Of a stretch of DNA of 6,138 nt, positions 1 to 5,317 are shown piece after piece. The position numbers and the translations under genes are program-made. A model generated the notes under the pieces. It was given only the letters and a program-made list of their open reading frames with translations, ran no database searches and was not told the origin of the DNA. Location of the stretch: NCBI GenBank assembly GCA_945829445.1, contig CALZUY010000121.1, positions 1 to 6,138 of the forward strand. The letters are read 5' to 3'. This stretch comes from Butyricicoccus_A sp945486175 (GTDB lineage Bacteria > Bacillota > Clostridia > Oscillospirales > Butyricicoccaceae). The stretch's first letter is position 1. Every line of letters starts with the position of its first letter.

Positions 1-61
1 TGGATAGAGTGTTTGGCTACGAACCAAAAGGTCGGGGGTTCGAATCCCTTCTGGCGTACCA
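1..61 (+). tRNA. tRNA-Arg(ACG), 3' part, CCA encoded
   Basis: This is the 3' four-fifths of a tRNA gene; the 5' acceptor strand and half of the D-arm lie before the window. The anticodon stem TTTGG/CCAAA (12-16, 24-28) encloses the loop CTACGAA, with T33 in place and anticodon ACG at 19-21. A 5-nt variable loop follows. The T-arm is GGGGG-TTCGAAT-CCCTT (34-50, two G-U pairs). The acceptor 3' strand is 51-57, the discriminator is A58 and CCA (59-61) is encoded. Anticodon ACG decodes arginine; in bacteria its first base is normally converted to inosine by TadA so that it reads CGU, CGC and CGA. Nothing suggests decay. Confidence 0.92.
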
Positions 62-62
62 G

Positions 63-107
63 AAAAACCGTTGATTTCAAACGAGATCGACGGTTTTTCT
101 TTTTTTT
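63..107 (+). terminator. Rho-independent terminator of the tRNA-Arg gene
   Basis: A 16-bp hairpin with arms 63-78 and 83-98 (two G-U pairs, otherwise perfect) closes on the loop AAAC and runs into a T-rich tail (94-107, broken by one C). It starts two bases after the encoded CCA, so it ends the tRNA transcript. Confidence 0.9.
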
Positions 108-133
108 ACGGCATAGAAATTATCTGGTATAAT
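105..133 (+). promoter_or_regulatory. Extended -10 promoter upstream of the short TnpB-like remnant
   Basis: TATAAT at 128-133 is preceded by TGG at 125-127, which is an extended -10 element. A weak -35, TTTACG (105-110, 4 of 6), sits 17 bp upstream. The -35 overlaps the T-tail of the tRNA terminator. The predicted transcript leads directly into the ribosome binding site at 156-161. Confidence 0.7.
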
Positions 134-168
134 ATAGCAAAAGAGATTTGCGGAAAGGAGGTTGCACT

Positions 169-359
169 GTGGCACGAAGCACGACAGATTCCTGCTGCCT
201 GACGCTGCCGCTGATTGTGGAGCGTTGGCAGGCAAAGACATATTGTGCTTGTTCACCGTCTACAAAAAATTAGTTGCAATCCGTGTGTGTGCGCGGAGGC
301 AGACCGTTTCCGCACATATGCGTGCTTACGAAATAGTGAATGAACAGATCAATACATGA
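169..359 (+). pseudogene. Frameshifted fragment resembling the N-terminus of an IS605-type TnpB protein
   Basis: A strong Shine-Dalgarno AGGAGG (156-161) sits 7 nt before GTG at 169, which opens a 34-codon frame ending at TAG 271-273. This frame contains LTLPLIVERWQ. Around 229-243 the similarity appears to move to the other frame, which reads KDILCLFTVYKKLVA and ends at 359. Read across that shift the string resembles the start of TnpB-family (RNA-guided nuclease, IS200/IS605) proteins, which in my memory begin with LTLPL-x-EKWQ-x-DIL followed by an F-x-x-x-RKLYNA-like stretch. No further TnpB motif, zinc finger or catalytic DED residue is present, so at most about a tenth of a usual 400-residue protein remains. 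Promoter and ribosome binding site look intact, so a 34-residue peptide could still be made. The alternative is an unrelated small gene or chance. A TTG at 162 would also open the second frame, but it abuts the Shine-Dalgarno with no spacing and is not a credible start. Confidence 0.4.
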
Positions 360-393
360 ACGGGTTTTGCTGTTCAAACAATCCAAAAACAAC

Positions 394-423
394 AAAGAGG
401 TGTCTGTGGGGCGCCGCTTTTTT
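394..423 (+). terminator. Weak candidate terminator
   Basis: AAAG-A-GGTG (394-402) can pair with CGCC-G-CTTT (412-420), leaving one A·G mismatch and one T·G pair, and is followed by a run of T to 423. The loop is 9 nt and the stem is imperfect, so it is weaker than the other terminators here. It would end the transcript started at the 128-133 promoter. The stretch 274-393 shows nothing else recognisable. Confidence 0.3.
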
Positions 424-472
424 ATGTGTGCTGGTTCAGAACCGGACAACTGAGCGAAAGAATGGCATGATG

Positions 473-500
473 TTTCTTTTTCGGAAAACTATGGTATAAT
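473..500 (+). promoter_or_regulatory. Extended -10 promoter of the M20 amidohydrolase gene
   Basis: TATAAT at 495-500 is preceded by TGG (492-494), giving an extended -10. The -35 is poor (TTTCTT 473-478 at 16 bp). The expected start is near 507, which gives a leader of about 75 nt before the ATG at 582. A small dyad CTGGTTC-A-GAACCGG lies at 431-445, but its role is unknown. Confidence 0.7.
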
Positions 501-581
501 ACTGGACAAAGGGAAGCTGCCGTTGTGTGGCAGAGGGAAAAATCAACCGGCACAGCATTGGTATACGATGGAGGAGATACA

Positions 582-1808
582 ATGACGTCAGAACAGATAA
601 AAAAGGAAGCCGATGCGCTTCGGGAAACGATTGTATCCGACAGGCAGTATCTGCATGCGCATGCCGAAACGGGCTTTGACCTGCATGACACACTTGCATT
701 TGTCCGGAAACAGCTGGCAGATATGGGCTATACGCCTGTGGACTGCGGAAAGGCAGGACTTGTCGCACTGGCGGGCGGAAAAAAACCGGGAAAGGTATTC
801 CTGCTGCGCAGCGATATGGATGCGCTGCCGATAGAAGAGCGGTCAGGGGAAGGCTTTGCCTGCCCGAATGGGCGCATGCATGCCTGCGGCCACGATATGC
901 ACACCGCCATGCTGCTCGGCGCCGCACGGCTGCTCAAACAGCATGAGGACGAAATTCAGGGCACCGTCAAGCTGATGTTCCAGCCGGCGGAGGAAATTTT
1001 TGAAGGCTCCAGCGACATGATCGGGGCGGGGCTGCTGAAAAATCCGGACGTCGATGCCGCATTGATGATCCATGTCATGGCGGGCATGCCGTTTGCCGCG
1101 GGCACCGTGATCGTTTCGCCCCCCGGCGTGAGTGCACCGGCTGCGGATTATTTTGAAATCAAGGTACAGGGCAACGGCTGTCACGGCTCCATGCCGAATA
1201 CCGGCGTTGACCCGCTGAACGCGGCGGCACACATCCTGATTGCCCTGCAGGAAATCCATGCGAGAGAGCTGGCGATGAATGACCGTGCCGTTCTGACCAT
1301 CGGCACGATGAACGCCGGAACCGCTGCGAATGTCATTCCGGACACCGTCGTCATGGGCGGCAGCCTGCGCACGTTTGACGAGGAGACGCGCGCGCAGATC
1401 AAACAGCGCATGACGGAGATCGCGCAGGGCATTGCCGCAGCGTTTCGTGCGGAAGCAGAGGTCGTGTTTGGCAGCGGCTGCCCGACGCTGGTCAACAACG
1501 CGGAGCTGGCGGCATGTGCCGCGGCCTATGTCAAGGAGCTGCTGGGCGAAGGCAGGGCGTTTTCCGCTGCCGAGCTGAGCGCGATGGGCGGGGGGCAGAA
1601 ATCCTCCGGCGCGGCAGGCTCTGAGGACTTTGCCTATGTCAGCCAGCAGGTGCCGTCCATCATGCTGGCGCTGGCTGCCGGACAGCCCGAAAAGGGTTAC
1701 CGTTATCCGCAGCATCACCCGATGGTGCGTTTTGACGAAGATGCGCTTTCCGCCGGCAGTGCTGTTTATGCCTATACCGCACTGCGCTGGCTGGAGGAGC
1801 ACAAATAA
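582..1808 (+). CDS. M20D-family metallo-amidohydrolase (N-acyl-amino-acid / hippurate hydrolase type)
   Basis: Predicted 408-residue cytosolic, metal-dependent hydrolase that would cleave an amide bond, releasing an amino acid from an N-acyl group; the exact substrate cannot be read from the sequence. M20D landmarks appear in order: SDMDALPIEE (77-86), HACGHDMHT (100-108) with presumed metal ligands C102 and H104, FQPAEE (133-138) with catalytic or ligand glutamates E137/E138, H164 in MIHVMAG, a smaller dimerisation domain in the middle, GSEDFAY near 341-347, and C-terminal HHP (H378/H379), the last metal ligand. There is no signal peptide or membrane segment. Length is normal for the family. 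Start ATG 582 is chosen because GGAGGAG (570-576) lies at good spacing. An upstream in-frame GTG at 525 has no ribosome binding site and lies only about 18 nt from the predicted transcription start. The gene stands alone between its own promoter and a terminator. Relatives include N-acyl-amino-acid deacylases and indole-acetyl-amino-acid hydrolases. Confidence 0.93.
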   Translation: MTSEQIKKEADALRETIVSDRQYLHAHAETGFDLHDTLAFVRKQLADMGYTPVDCGKAGLVALAGGKKPGKVFLLRSDMDALPIEERSGEGFACPNGRMHACGHDMHTAMLLGAARLLKQHEDEIQGTVKLMFQPAEEIFEGSSDMIGAGLLKNPDVDAALMIHVMAGMPFAAGTVIVSPPGVSAPAADYFEIKVQGNGCHGSMPNTGVDPLNAAAHILIALQEIHARELAMNDRAVLTIGTMNAGTAANVIPDTVVMGGSLRTFDEETRAQIKQRMTEIAQGIAAAFRAEAEVVFGSGCPTLVNNAELAACAAAYVKELLGEGRAFSAAELSAMGGGQKSSGAAGSEDFAYVSQQVPSIMLALAAGQPEKGYRYPQHHPMVRFDEDALSAGSAVYAYTALRWLEEHK

Positions 1809-1832
1809 AATTCAGCGTGAAAACGATTTTTT

Positions 1833-1862
1833 GAGCCTGCCGGAACGGCAGGCTCTTTTGTT
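1833..1862 (+). terminator. Terminator of the M20 amidohydrolase gene
   Basis: GAGCCTGCCG (1833-1842) and CGGCAGGCTC (1846-1855) form a perfect stem (9-10 bp) over a GAA or 5-nt loop, followed by TTTTGTT. It begins 24 nt after the stop codon. Confidence 0.9.
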
Positions 1863-1998
1863 GTGCAGATTGGAAAACCCCGGTTTTTTCGTGCCATAAA
1901 CTGGAAGATATTGTGAAACTATACACTGCTATTTGCAGAAAATTGGCGGGTTTTGGTGAAATACACACGGATATTGGGAAAGGTGACAAAAACAGATA

Positions 1999-2033
1999 AG
2001 TTGTGCCGGATAAAATTATAGTTTTGCACAATT
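1999..2033 (+). repeat. Inverted repeat upstream of the pgi promoter
   Basis: AGTTGTGC (1999-2006) and GCACAATT (2026-2033) are inverted copies, 8 positions with one G·T, separated by 19 AT-rich bases. It lies about 26 bp upstream of the pgi extended -10, so it could be an operator. The T run after the right arm also allows a weak terminator-like reading. The rest of 1863-1998 shows no gene, RNA gene or clear promoter. Confidence 0.35.
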
Positions 2034-2058
2034 TTTACTGGAAACTTGAAGAGAGCCG

Positions 2059-2067
2059 TGTTATACT
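2059..2067 (+). promoter_or_regulatory. pgi promoter P1, extended -10
   Basis: TGT-TATACT (2059-2067) is an extended -10 element with five of six bases of the -10 hexamer. No convincing -35 sits at 16-18 bp (TGGAAA at 2039-2044), and TTGAAG at 2046-2051 is too close. The predicted start is near 2074, giving a leader of about 82 nt. Confidence 0.6.
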
Positions 2068-2073
2068 ATAAAC

Positions 2074-2105
2074 AATCCCTGCATGGATTTGACAATGCAG
2101 GGGTT
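2074..2105 (+). promoter_or_regulatory. Stem-loop at the 5' end of the pgi leader
   Basis: CCCTGCAT (2077-2084) and ATGCAGGG (2095-2102) are a perfect 8-bp inverted repeat. Flanking AAT (2074-2076) and GTT (2103-2105) extend the stem to 11 pairs with one U·G. The loop is 10 nt and no T-tract follows, so it is not a terminator. If P1 is used, the stem starts almost exactly at the transcription start. Confidence 0.55.
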
Positions 2106-2116
2106 CGGCATGTAAG
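2089..2116 (+). promoter_or_regulatory. Possible second pgi promoter P2
   Basis: A perfect -35 TTGACA (2089-2094) is followed at 16 bp by TGTAAG (2111-2116, 4 of 6). The -35 lies partly in the loop of the 2077-2102 inverted repeat, which would then act as an operator over this promoter. The -10 is weak, so this is a secondary candidate. Confidence 0.35.
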
Positions 2117-2155
2117 AGAATATGAGAAAATCTATGTTAAAAGGTGGAATTTACA

Positions 2156-3499
2156 ATGGCAATGGAACTGAAAATGACCGGTCTGACTTCTTTTATGAAC
2201 GAAGACGAGCTGAAGTATATGAACCCGCTGGTGCAGACCTGCAACCAGATGCTGCTGGACAAGTCCGCACAGGGCAATGACTTTCTTGGCTGGGTAAATC
2301 TCCCGGTCGATTATGACAAGGAAGAGTTCGCACGCATTCAGGCAGCTGCGAAGAAGATTCAGAACACCTGTGACGTACTGGTCGTCATCGGTATCGGCGG
2401 CTCGTATCTGGGCGCACGTGCAGCAGTTGAGTTCTGCCTCGGCCAGATGTACAACAGCGTCCGTCCGGAGGGCATTCCGGAAGTATACTTCCTCGGCAAC
2501 AACATCAGCTCCGGTGCACTCAACGATGTCATCAAGATCATCGGCGACCGTGACTTCTGTGTCAATGTCATTTCCAAGTCCGGCAGAACCACCGAGCCTG
2601 CCATTGCATTCCGCATCTTCAAGGACCTGTGCGAGAAGAAGTACGGCAAGGAAGGCGCAAAGGACCGCATCTTTGCTACCACGGACAAGGCACGCGGCGC
2701 ACTCAAGGAACTGGCAAATGCAGAGGGTTATGAGACCTTCGTTGTACCGGACGATGTAGGCGGCCGTTTCTCCGTCCTGTCCGCAGTCGGCCTGCTGCCG
2801 ATCGCTGCTGCAGGCATCGATATCGCAGAGATGATGCGCGGTGCTGCTGAGGCACGCGAGGCATTCACCGACGGCACCACGCTGGACAACGACTGCTTCC
2901 GCTATGCGGCAATCCGCAACATCCTGTACCGCAAGGGCAAGACCACTGAAATCCTGGTCAACTATGACCCGGCACTCGTTATGTTCGGCGAGTGGTACAA
3001 GCAGCTGTTCGCAGAGTCCGAAGGTAAGGACCTGAAGGGCATCTTCCCGGTATCCGCTGCATTCTCCACGGACCTGCACTCCATCGGCCAGTTTATCCAG
3101 GACGGCACCCGCAACCTGTTTGAGACGGTTGTCTGGGTCAAGGAGCAGCGCTCTGACGTCACGATCGGCTACATGGACGGCGATCTGGACGGCCTGAACT
3201 ATCTGGAAGGCAAGACCATGCAGTTCGTCAACTCCAAGGCATATGCAGGCACCCTGCTGGCACATGTCGATGGCGGCGCACCGAACGTCCTCATCGAGGT
3301 CGACAAGGCAGACGCATACCACTTCGGCTACCTGTGCTACTTCTTCGAGAAGGCATGCGGCCTGAGCGGCTACCTGCTGGGCGTCAACCCGTTCAACCAG
3401 CCGGGCGTTGAGAGCTATAAGAAGAACATGTTTGCTCTGCTTGGCAAGCCGGGTTTCGAAGAGGAGAAGAAGATCCTCGAGGCGAGAATGAACGGCTAA
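2156..3499 (+). CDS. pgi: Glucose-6-phosphate isomerase
   Basis: Predicted 447-residue cytosolic enzyme interconverting glucose 6-phosphate and fructose 6-phosphate in glycolysis and gluconeogenesis; the length fits the short Gram-positive form. It shows the two SIS sugar-phosphate domains: GIGGSYLGAR (79-88), the phosphate-binding loop SKSGRTTEP (140-148), VGGRFS (201-206, family signature 1), ESEGK (287-291) with the presumed catalytic base E287, H308 in DLHSIGQ (ring opening), and FNQPGVESYKK with K422 (family signature 2). All key residues are present. ATG 2156 is chosen because AAGGTGG (2141-2147) lies about 8 nt upstream; the GTG at 2144 falls inside that site. Codon choice is strongly skewed: alanine is mostly GCA, and leucine is mainly CTG or CTC with no TTA or CTA seen. 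This fits high expression. The gene is monocistronic, with its own promoters and terminator. Confidence 0.98.
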   Translation: MAMELKMTGLTSFMNEDELKYMNPLVQTCNQMLLDKSAQGNDFLGWVNLPVDYDKEEFARIQAAAKKIQNTCDVLVVIGIGGSYLGARAAVEFCLGQMYNSVRPEGIPEVYFLGNNISSGALNDVIKIIGDRDFCVNVISKSGRTTEPAIAFRIFKDLCEKKYGKEGAKDRIFATTDKARGALKELANAEGYETFVVPDDVGGRFSVLSAVGLLPIAAAGIDIAEMMRGAAEAREAFTDGTTLDNDCFRYAAIRNILYRKGKTTEILVNYDPALVMFGEWYKQLFAESEGKDLKGIFPVSAAFSTDLHSIGQFIQDGTRNLFETVVWVKEQRSDVTIGYMDGDLDGLNYLEGKTMQFVNSKAYAGTLLAHVDGGAPNVLIEVDKADAYHFGYLCYFFEKACGLSGYLLGVNPFNQPGVESYKKNMFALLGKPGFEEEKKILEARMNG

Positions 3500-3519
3500 G
3501 TTTTCAACAAAAACAACAG

Positions 3520-3553
3520 AACGGCTCACCGGATTTCCGGTGAGCCGTTTTTT
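3520..3553 (+). terminator. pgi terminator, possibly bidirectional
   Basis: A perfect 13-bp stem (3520-3532 with 3537-3549) closes on ATTT and continues into T3548-3553. Read on the minus strand, the same hairpin is followed by a T-rich tail (complement of 3505-3519) and lies about 30 bp beyond the sdpI stop. It can therefore plausibly terminate both convergent units. Confidence 0.92.
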
Positions 3554-3583
3554 CTGCCTGGGATGGACGATTGTTCTGCGCGA

Positions 3584-4237
3584 TCAGTTTCCTTCCTGTT
3601 CGCGGCGGAAAAAGACGTAGCTCATGACGTATGGGACGAGCACGAGAACGGCAATGGCGGCGAGCAGCACGGGAACAGATGCCGCAGCCGGGAGGAACGC
3701 ACTCAGCACAATGACCAGCCCGCCAACTACCCACAGCACGCCGCACAGGCGGTGTGTGCGGTACCAGACGGTCTCGCTCGCCAGCGTCCACGGCGTGCGG
3801 ATGCCGATGAAGTAATTGTGCTTGAATTTCGGCATGAGGTTGCCGCAGACGGCGAGCAGAATGCCGACGGCAACGGTGACAAAGACCTGTACATCCAGTG
3901 TGCCGGGGCGCAGCGATTCGGTGATGACGAACAGCATCATAGCGAGCATAAACACGTTGAACAGTAGGATAAAGGTCTGATAGGCGCCGGAAAACCGGCT
4001 GTAATTTTCGCGCCTGGGGTCGATGCGGCGTGTCATGAACAGCAGGGCGGTGACGATGACGCTGATTGCGCCGAGCGGCAGGATGGACCAGCGATCTCCG
4101 TAGGTGATGGTGCCGTCTGAATTCCAGTGCGTCGGAATTTGTGCGGGCAGATGGCGATAGGCGATGAGAACAACGAGCAGCGGCGCGAAGGCCAGCAGCC
4201 ACATCAGGACAAGCCTGACAGAACCGGATCGTTTCAT
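3584..4237 (-). CDS. sdpI: SdpI-family integral membrane protein (DUF1648 plus SdpI/YhfL domain)
   Basis: Predicted 217-residue protein with about six hydrophobic membrane segments (near 9-26, 50-68, 88-105, 116-132, 166-182 and 188-209). The N-terminal part carries the DUF1648 pattern LPAQIPTHWNSDG (30-42). The loop after segment 4 carries the SdpI signature GNLMPKFKHNYFIGIRTPW (132-150) and then W158-R160-THR. In Bacillus subtilis SdpI gives immunity to the SDP toxin and, when toxin is bound, holds the SdpR repressor at the membrane, which induces the operon. Start ATG 4237 is chosen because GGGAGGAG precedes it at normal spacing; it overlaps the sdpR stop as ATGA, indicating translational coupling. 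An in-frame ATG at 4270 lies inside sdpR and is less likely. Many SdpI homologues occur without toxin genes, so immunity to a peptide made elsewhere, or another envelope role, is possible. Confidence 0.9.
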   Translation of the reverse strand: MKRSGSVRLVLMWLLAFAPLLVVLIAYRHLPAQIPTHWNSDGTITYGDRWSILPLGAISVIVTALLFMTRRIDPRRENYSRFSGAYQTFILLFNVFMLAMMLFVITESLRPGTLDVQVFVTVAVGILLAVCGNLMPKFKHNYFIGIRTPWTLASETVWYRTHRLCGVLWVVGGLVIVLSAFLPAAASVPVLLAAIAVLVLVPYVMSYVFFRREQEGN

Positions 4238-4506
4238 GATGGGTCTCCTCCCTGTAATTCGGCAATCCATGCCATGATTTCCTCGAGCACGGACAGGTTT
4301 AACTCGTAATAGATGAATTTTCCGCGGCGGCTCGCGTCAACCAGCCCTGCATCCTTCAGGATGGACAGGTGATGGGAGATGGTCGCGCCGGTGCTGTCAA
4401 AGTGCGCGACGACATCGCCCGCTGCCATCGGGCCGCCTTTTAATAACGTCAGAATTTCACGGCGCGTCGGGTCGGACAGCGCCTTGAATGTCTGCTGGAA
4501 AGACAT
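4234..4506 (-). CDS. sdpR: SdpR-like ArsR-family transcriptional repressor
   Basis: Predicted 90-residue winged-helix DNA-binding protein, of normal length for the SdpR group. It begins FKALSDPTRREILTLLKGG (7-25), then helix-turn-helix GDVVAHFDSTGATISHHLSILKDAG (30-54) and a wing with RRGKFIYYELN (60-70). The metal-binding ELCVCDL motif of metal-sensing ArsR proteins is absent, so a metal effector is unlikely. The pairing with sdpI and close likeness to B. subtilis SdpR point to an autorepressor of this two-gene operon, released when SdpI captures it. AGGAGGG lies about 8 nt upstream of the ATG. The palindromes at 4527-4556 and 4588-4607 around its promoter are the probable binding sites. Confidence 0.92.
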   Translation of the reverse strand: MSFQQTFKALSDPTRREILTLLKGGPMAAGDVVAHFDSTGATISHHLSILKDAGLVDASRRGKFIYYELNLSVLEEIMAWIAELQGGDPS

Positions 4507-4526
4507 GCGGCATCCCTCCTGTGTGC

Positions 4527-4556
4527 CTTATATTTAGACCGTTGTCTAAATATAAG
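4527..4556. promoter_or_regulatory. Operator O1 of the sdpR-sdpI operon
   Basis: Perfect 13-bp inverted repeat: CTTATATTTAGAC (4527-4539), centre CGTT, GTCTAAATATAAG (4544-4556). It overlaps the last three bases of the -10 and covers the expected transcription start near 4547, so a bound repressor would block polymerase. Its core is ATTTAGA-N6-TCTAAAT. Confidence 0.85.
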
Positions 4557-4582
4557 ATAGCATGTGCGGGGAATGATGTCAA
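4554..4582 (-). promoter_or_regulatory. Promoter of the sdpR-sdpI operon
   Basis: On the minus strand a consensus -35 TTGACA (4582-4577), a 17-bp spacer and -10 TATCTT (4559-4554) preceded by TGC (extended -10). This is the strongest-looking promoter in the window, which fits a unit kept off by a repressor. The leader is about 40 nt. Confidence 0.88.
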
Positions 4583-4587
4583 TAGAT

Positions 4588-4607
4588 ATTTAGACAAATT
4601 TCTAAAT
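4588..4607. promoter_or_regulatory. Operator O2 of the sdpR-sdpI operon
   Basis: ATTTAGA (4588-4594), six bases, TCTAAAT (4601-4607). This repeats exactly the ATTTAGA-N6-TCTAAAT core of O1, with more degenerate flanks. It lies 5 bp upstream of the -35, with its centre 56 bp from that of O1. It probably binds the same repressor with lower affinity. Confidence 0.7.
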
Positions 4608-4619
4608 GAATATTTGGGC

Positions 4620-4652
4620 AAAAAAAGCCGCCTCCCCGCAGAGGGAAGCGGC
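4620..4652 (-). terminator. Terminator of the lipoprotein gene
   Basis: On the minus strand GCCGCTTCCC (4652-4643) pairs with GGGAGGCGGC (4636-4627), 10 bp with one T·G, over a 6-nt loop, followed by seven T. It lies just after the lipoprotein stop and 12 bp before operator O2, and separates the two same-strand units. Confidence 0.9.
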
Positions 4653-4663
4653 AATGGAAATTG

Positions 4664-5194
4664 TCAGTATTGCACCGGGTCTTCGCCGTCCGGTTCGGCG
4701 GAGAACGACTCCAGCGTCATGCACATGTGCCCGTCGGTTTCCGCGAGCGAGACAATGGCGGTTTCCGCCTGCCATTTGCCGTCCTGGGACGGCTTGCGCC
4801 CGGTCAGCTCGCTGACAGTCGCAGTGAGCTGCTCCTCAGAGACCGATGCGGGGAAATCCACATCGACAGAGGAGACATCGCCCAGCTCGTCATAGCAGAC
4901 ATCAAAGGTGATGTCCACGCCGCAGGCAGTGCCGTCAAATGTGCGCATTTTCAGCGAACCGTCCGCGCGGTATTTCTGGTCAATGCCGTCGCCCAGCAGT
5001 TCAGTGACACCGACATCCGGTGTGCCGATCAGCGTAAACAGCATGTTCAGATGCATGGTGTCGCTGTCCTGCGGCGTGAGCGCTTCCGTTCCGGCGGGCT
5101 CGGATGTGCCTTCTTCTTTTTTGTCGCCGCAGCCGGTCAGAACCGGGCACAGCAGCAGCGATGCGGACAGCAGGATACACAGGAATCGTTTCAT
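4664..5194 (-). CDS. Secreted lipoprotein of unknown function
   Basis: Predicted 176-residue protein that I do not recognise beyond its export signal. KR at 2-3, a hydrophobic stretch (4-19) and lipobox LTGC (19-22) predict a type II signal peptide, lipidation on C22 and anchoring to the outer face of the membrane. The linker (23-48) is polar and acidic. The mature domain is acidic, with three cysteines (C91, C100, C158). The pattern LIGTPDVGVTELLGDG (55-70) followed by a DG-turn and alternating beta-like segments recalls small BLIP/SmpA-like extracytoplasmic folds, but that is only an impression. The start is supported by AGGAGG 6 nt upstream of ATG 5194. It has its own promoter and terminator. 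It lies upstream of sdpR-sdpI on the same strand, but the intervening terminator argues against one operon. Confidence 0.85.
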   Translation of the reverse strand: MKRFLCILLSASLLLCPVLTGCGDKKEEGTSEPAGTEALTPQDSDTMHLNMLFTLIGTPDVGVTELLGDGIDQKYRADGSLKMRTFDGTACGVDITFDVCYDELGDVSSVDVDFPASVSEEQLTATVSELTGRKPSQDGKWQAETAIVSLAETDGHMCMTLESFSAEPDGEDPVQY

Positions 5195-5212
5195 GACAAG
5201 CCTCCTCTGCCG

Positions 5213-5256
5213 TGCGGAAACCGCAGCACAGCGATGGAATGTGCATGCGTATGCAC
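5213..5256 (-). repeat. Two short inverted repeats in the lipoprotein leader
   Basis: GTGCAT-GCGT-ATGCAC (5241-5256) is a perfect 6-bp stem with a 4-nt loop. TGCGG-AAA-CCGCA (5213-5225) is a 5-bp stem with a triloop ending 7 nt before the Shine-Dalgarno complement at 5201-5206. Both fall in the predicted leader of about 117 nt. They are small and may be incidental. Confidence 0.35.
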
Positions 5257-5317
5257 GGGAATTTTGTAAAAATCACGCGGGAATTTTAAATAAATTATCA
5301 CTTCGCGCATCATGGTT

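Noticed and set aside
843..1802. A 319-codon open frame antisense to the amidohydrolase gene
   Set aside because: Shadow of a GC-biased gene; no start signals, and the sense frame carries a complete M20D motif set.
1660..2031. A minus-strand frame through the pgi upstream region
   Set aside because: It crosses the amidohydrolase terminator and 3' end antisense, with no start signal or recognisable domain.
2132..3529. A 465-codon open frame antisense to the whole of pgi
   Set aside because: It exists because pgi avoids the codons TTA, CTA and TCA, whose complements are stops. Its translation is low-complexity (rich in A, C, L, V and D), it has no ribosome binding site and it matches no family. 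pgi itself has every catalytic motif.
3504..4265. A 253-codon minus-strand frame overlapping sdpI in another frame
   Set aside because: Arginine/histidine-rich out-of-frame translation of the sdpI coding DNA; it runs into the pgi terminator and lacks its own signals.
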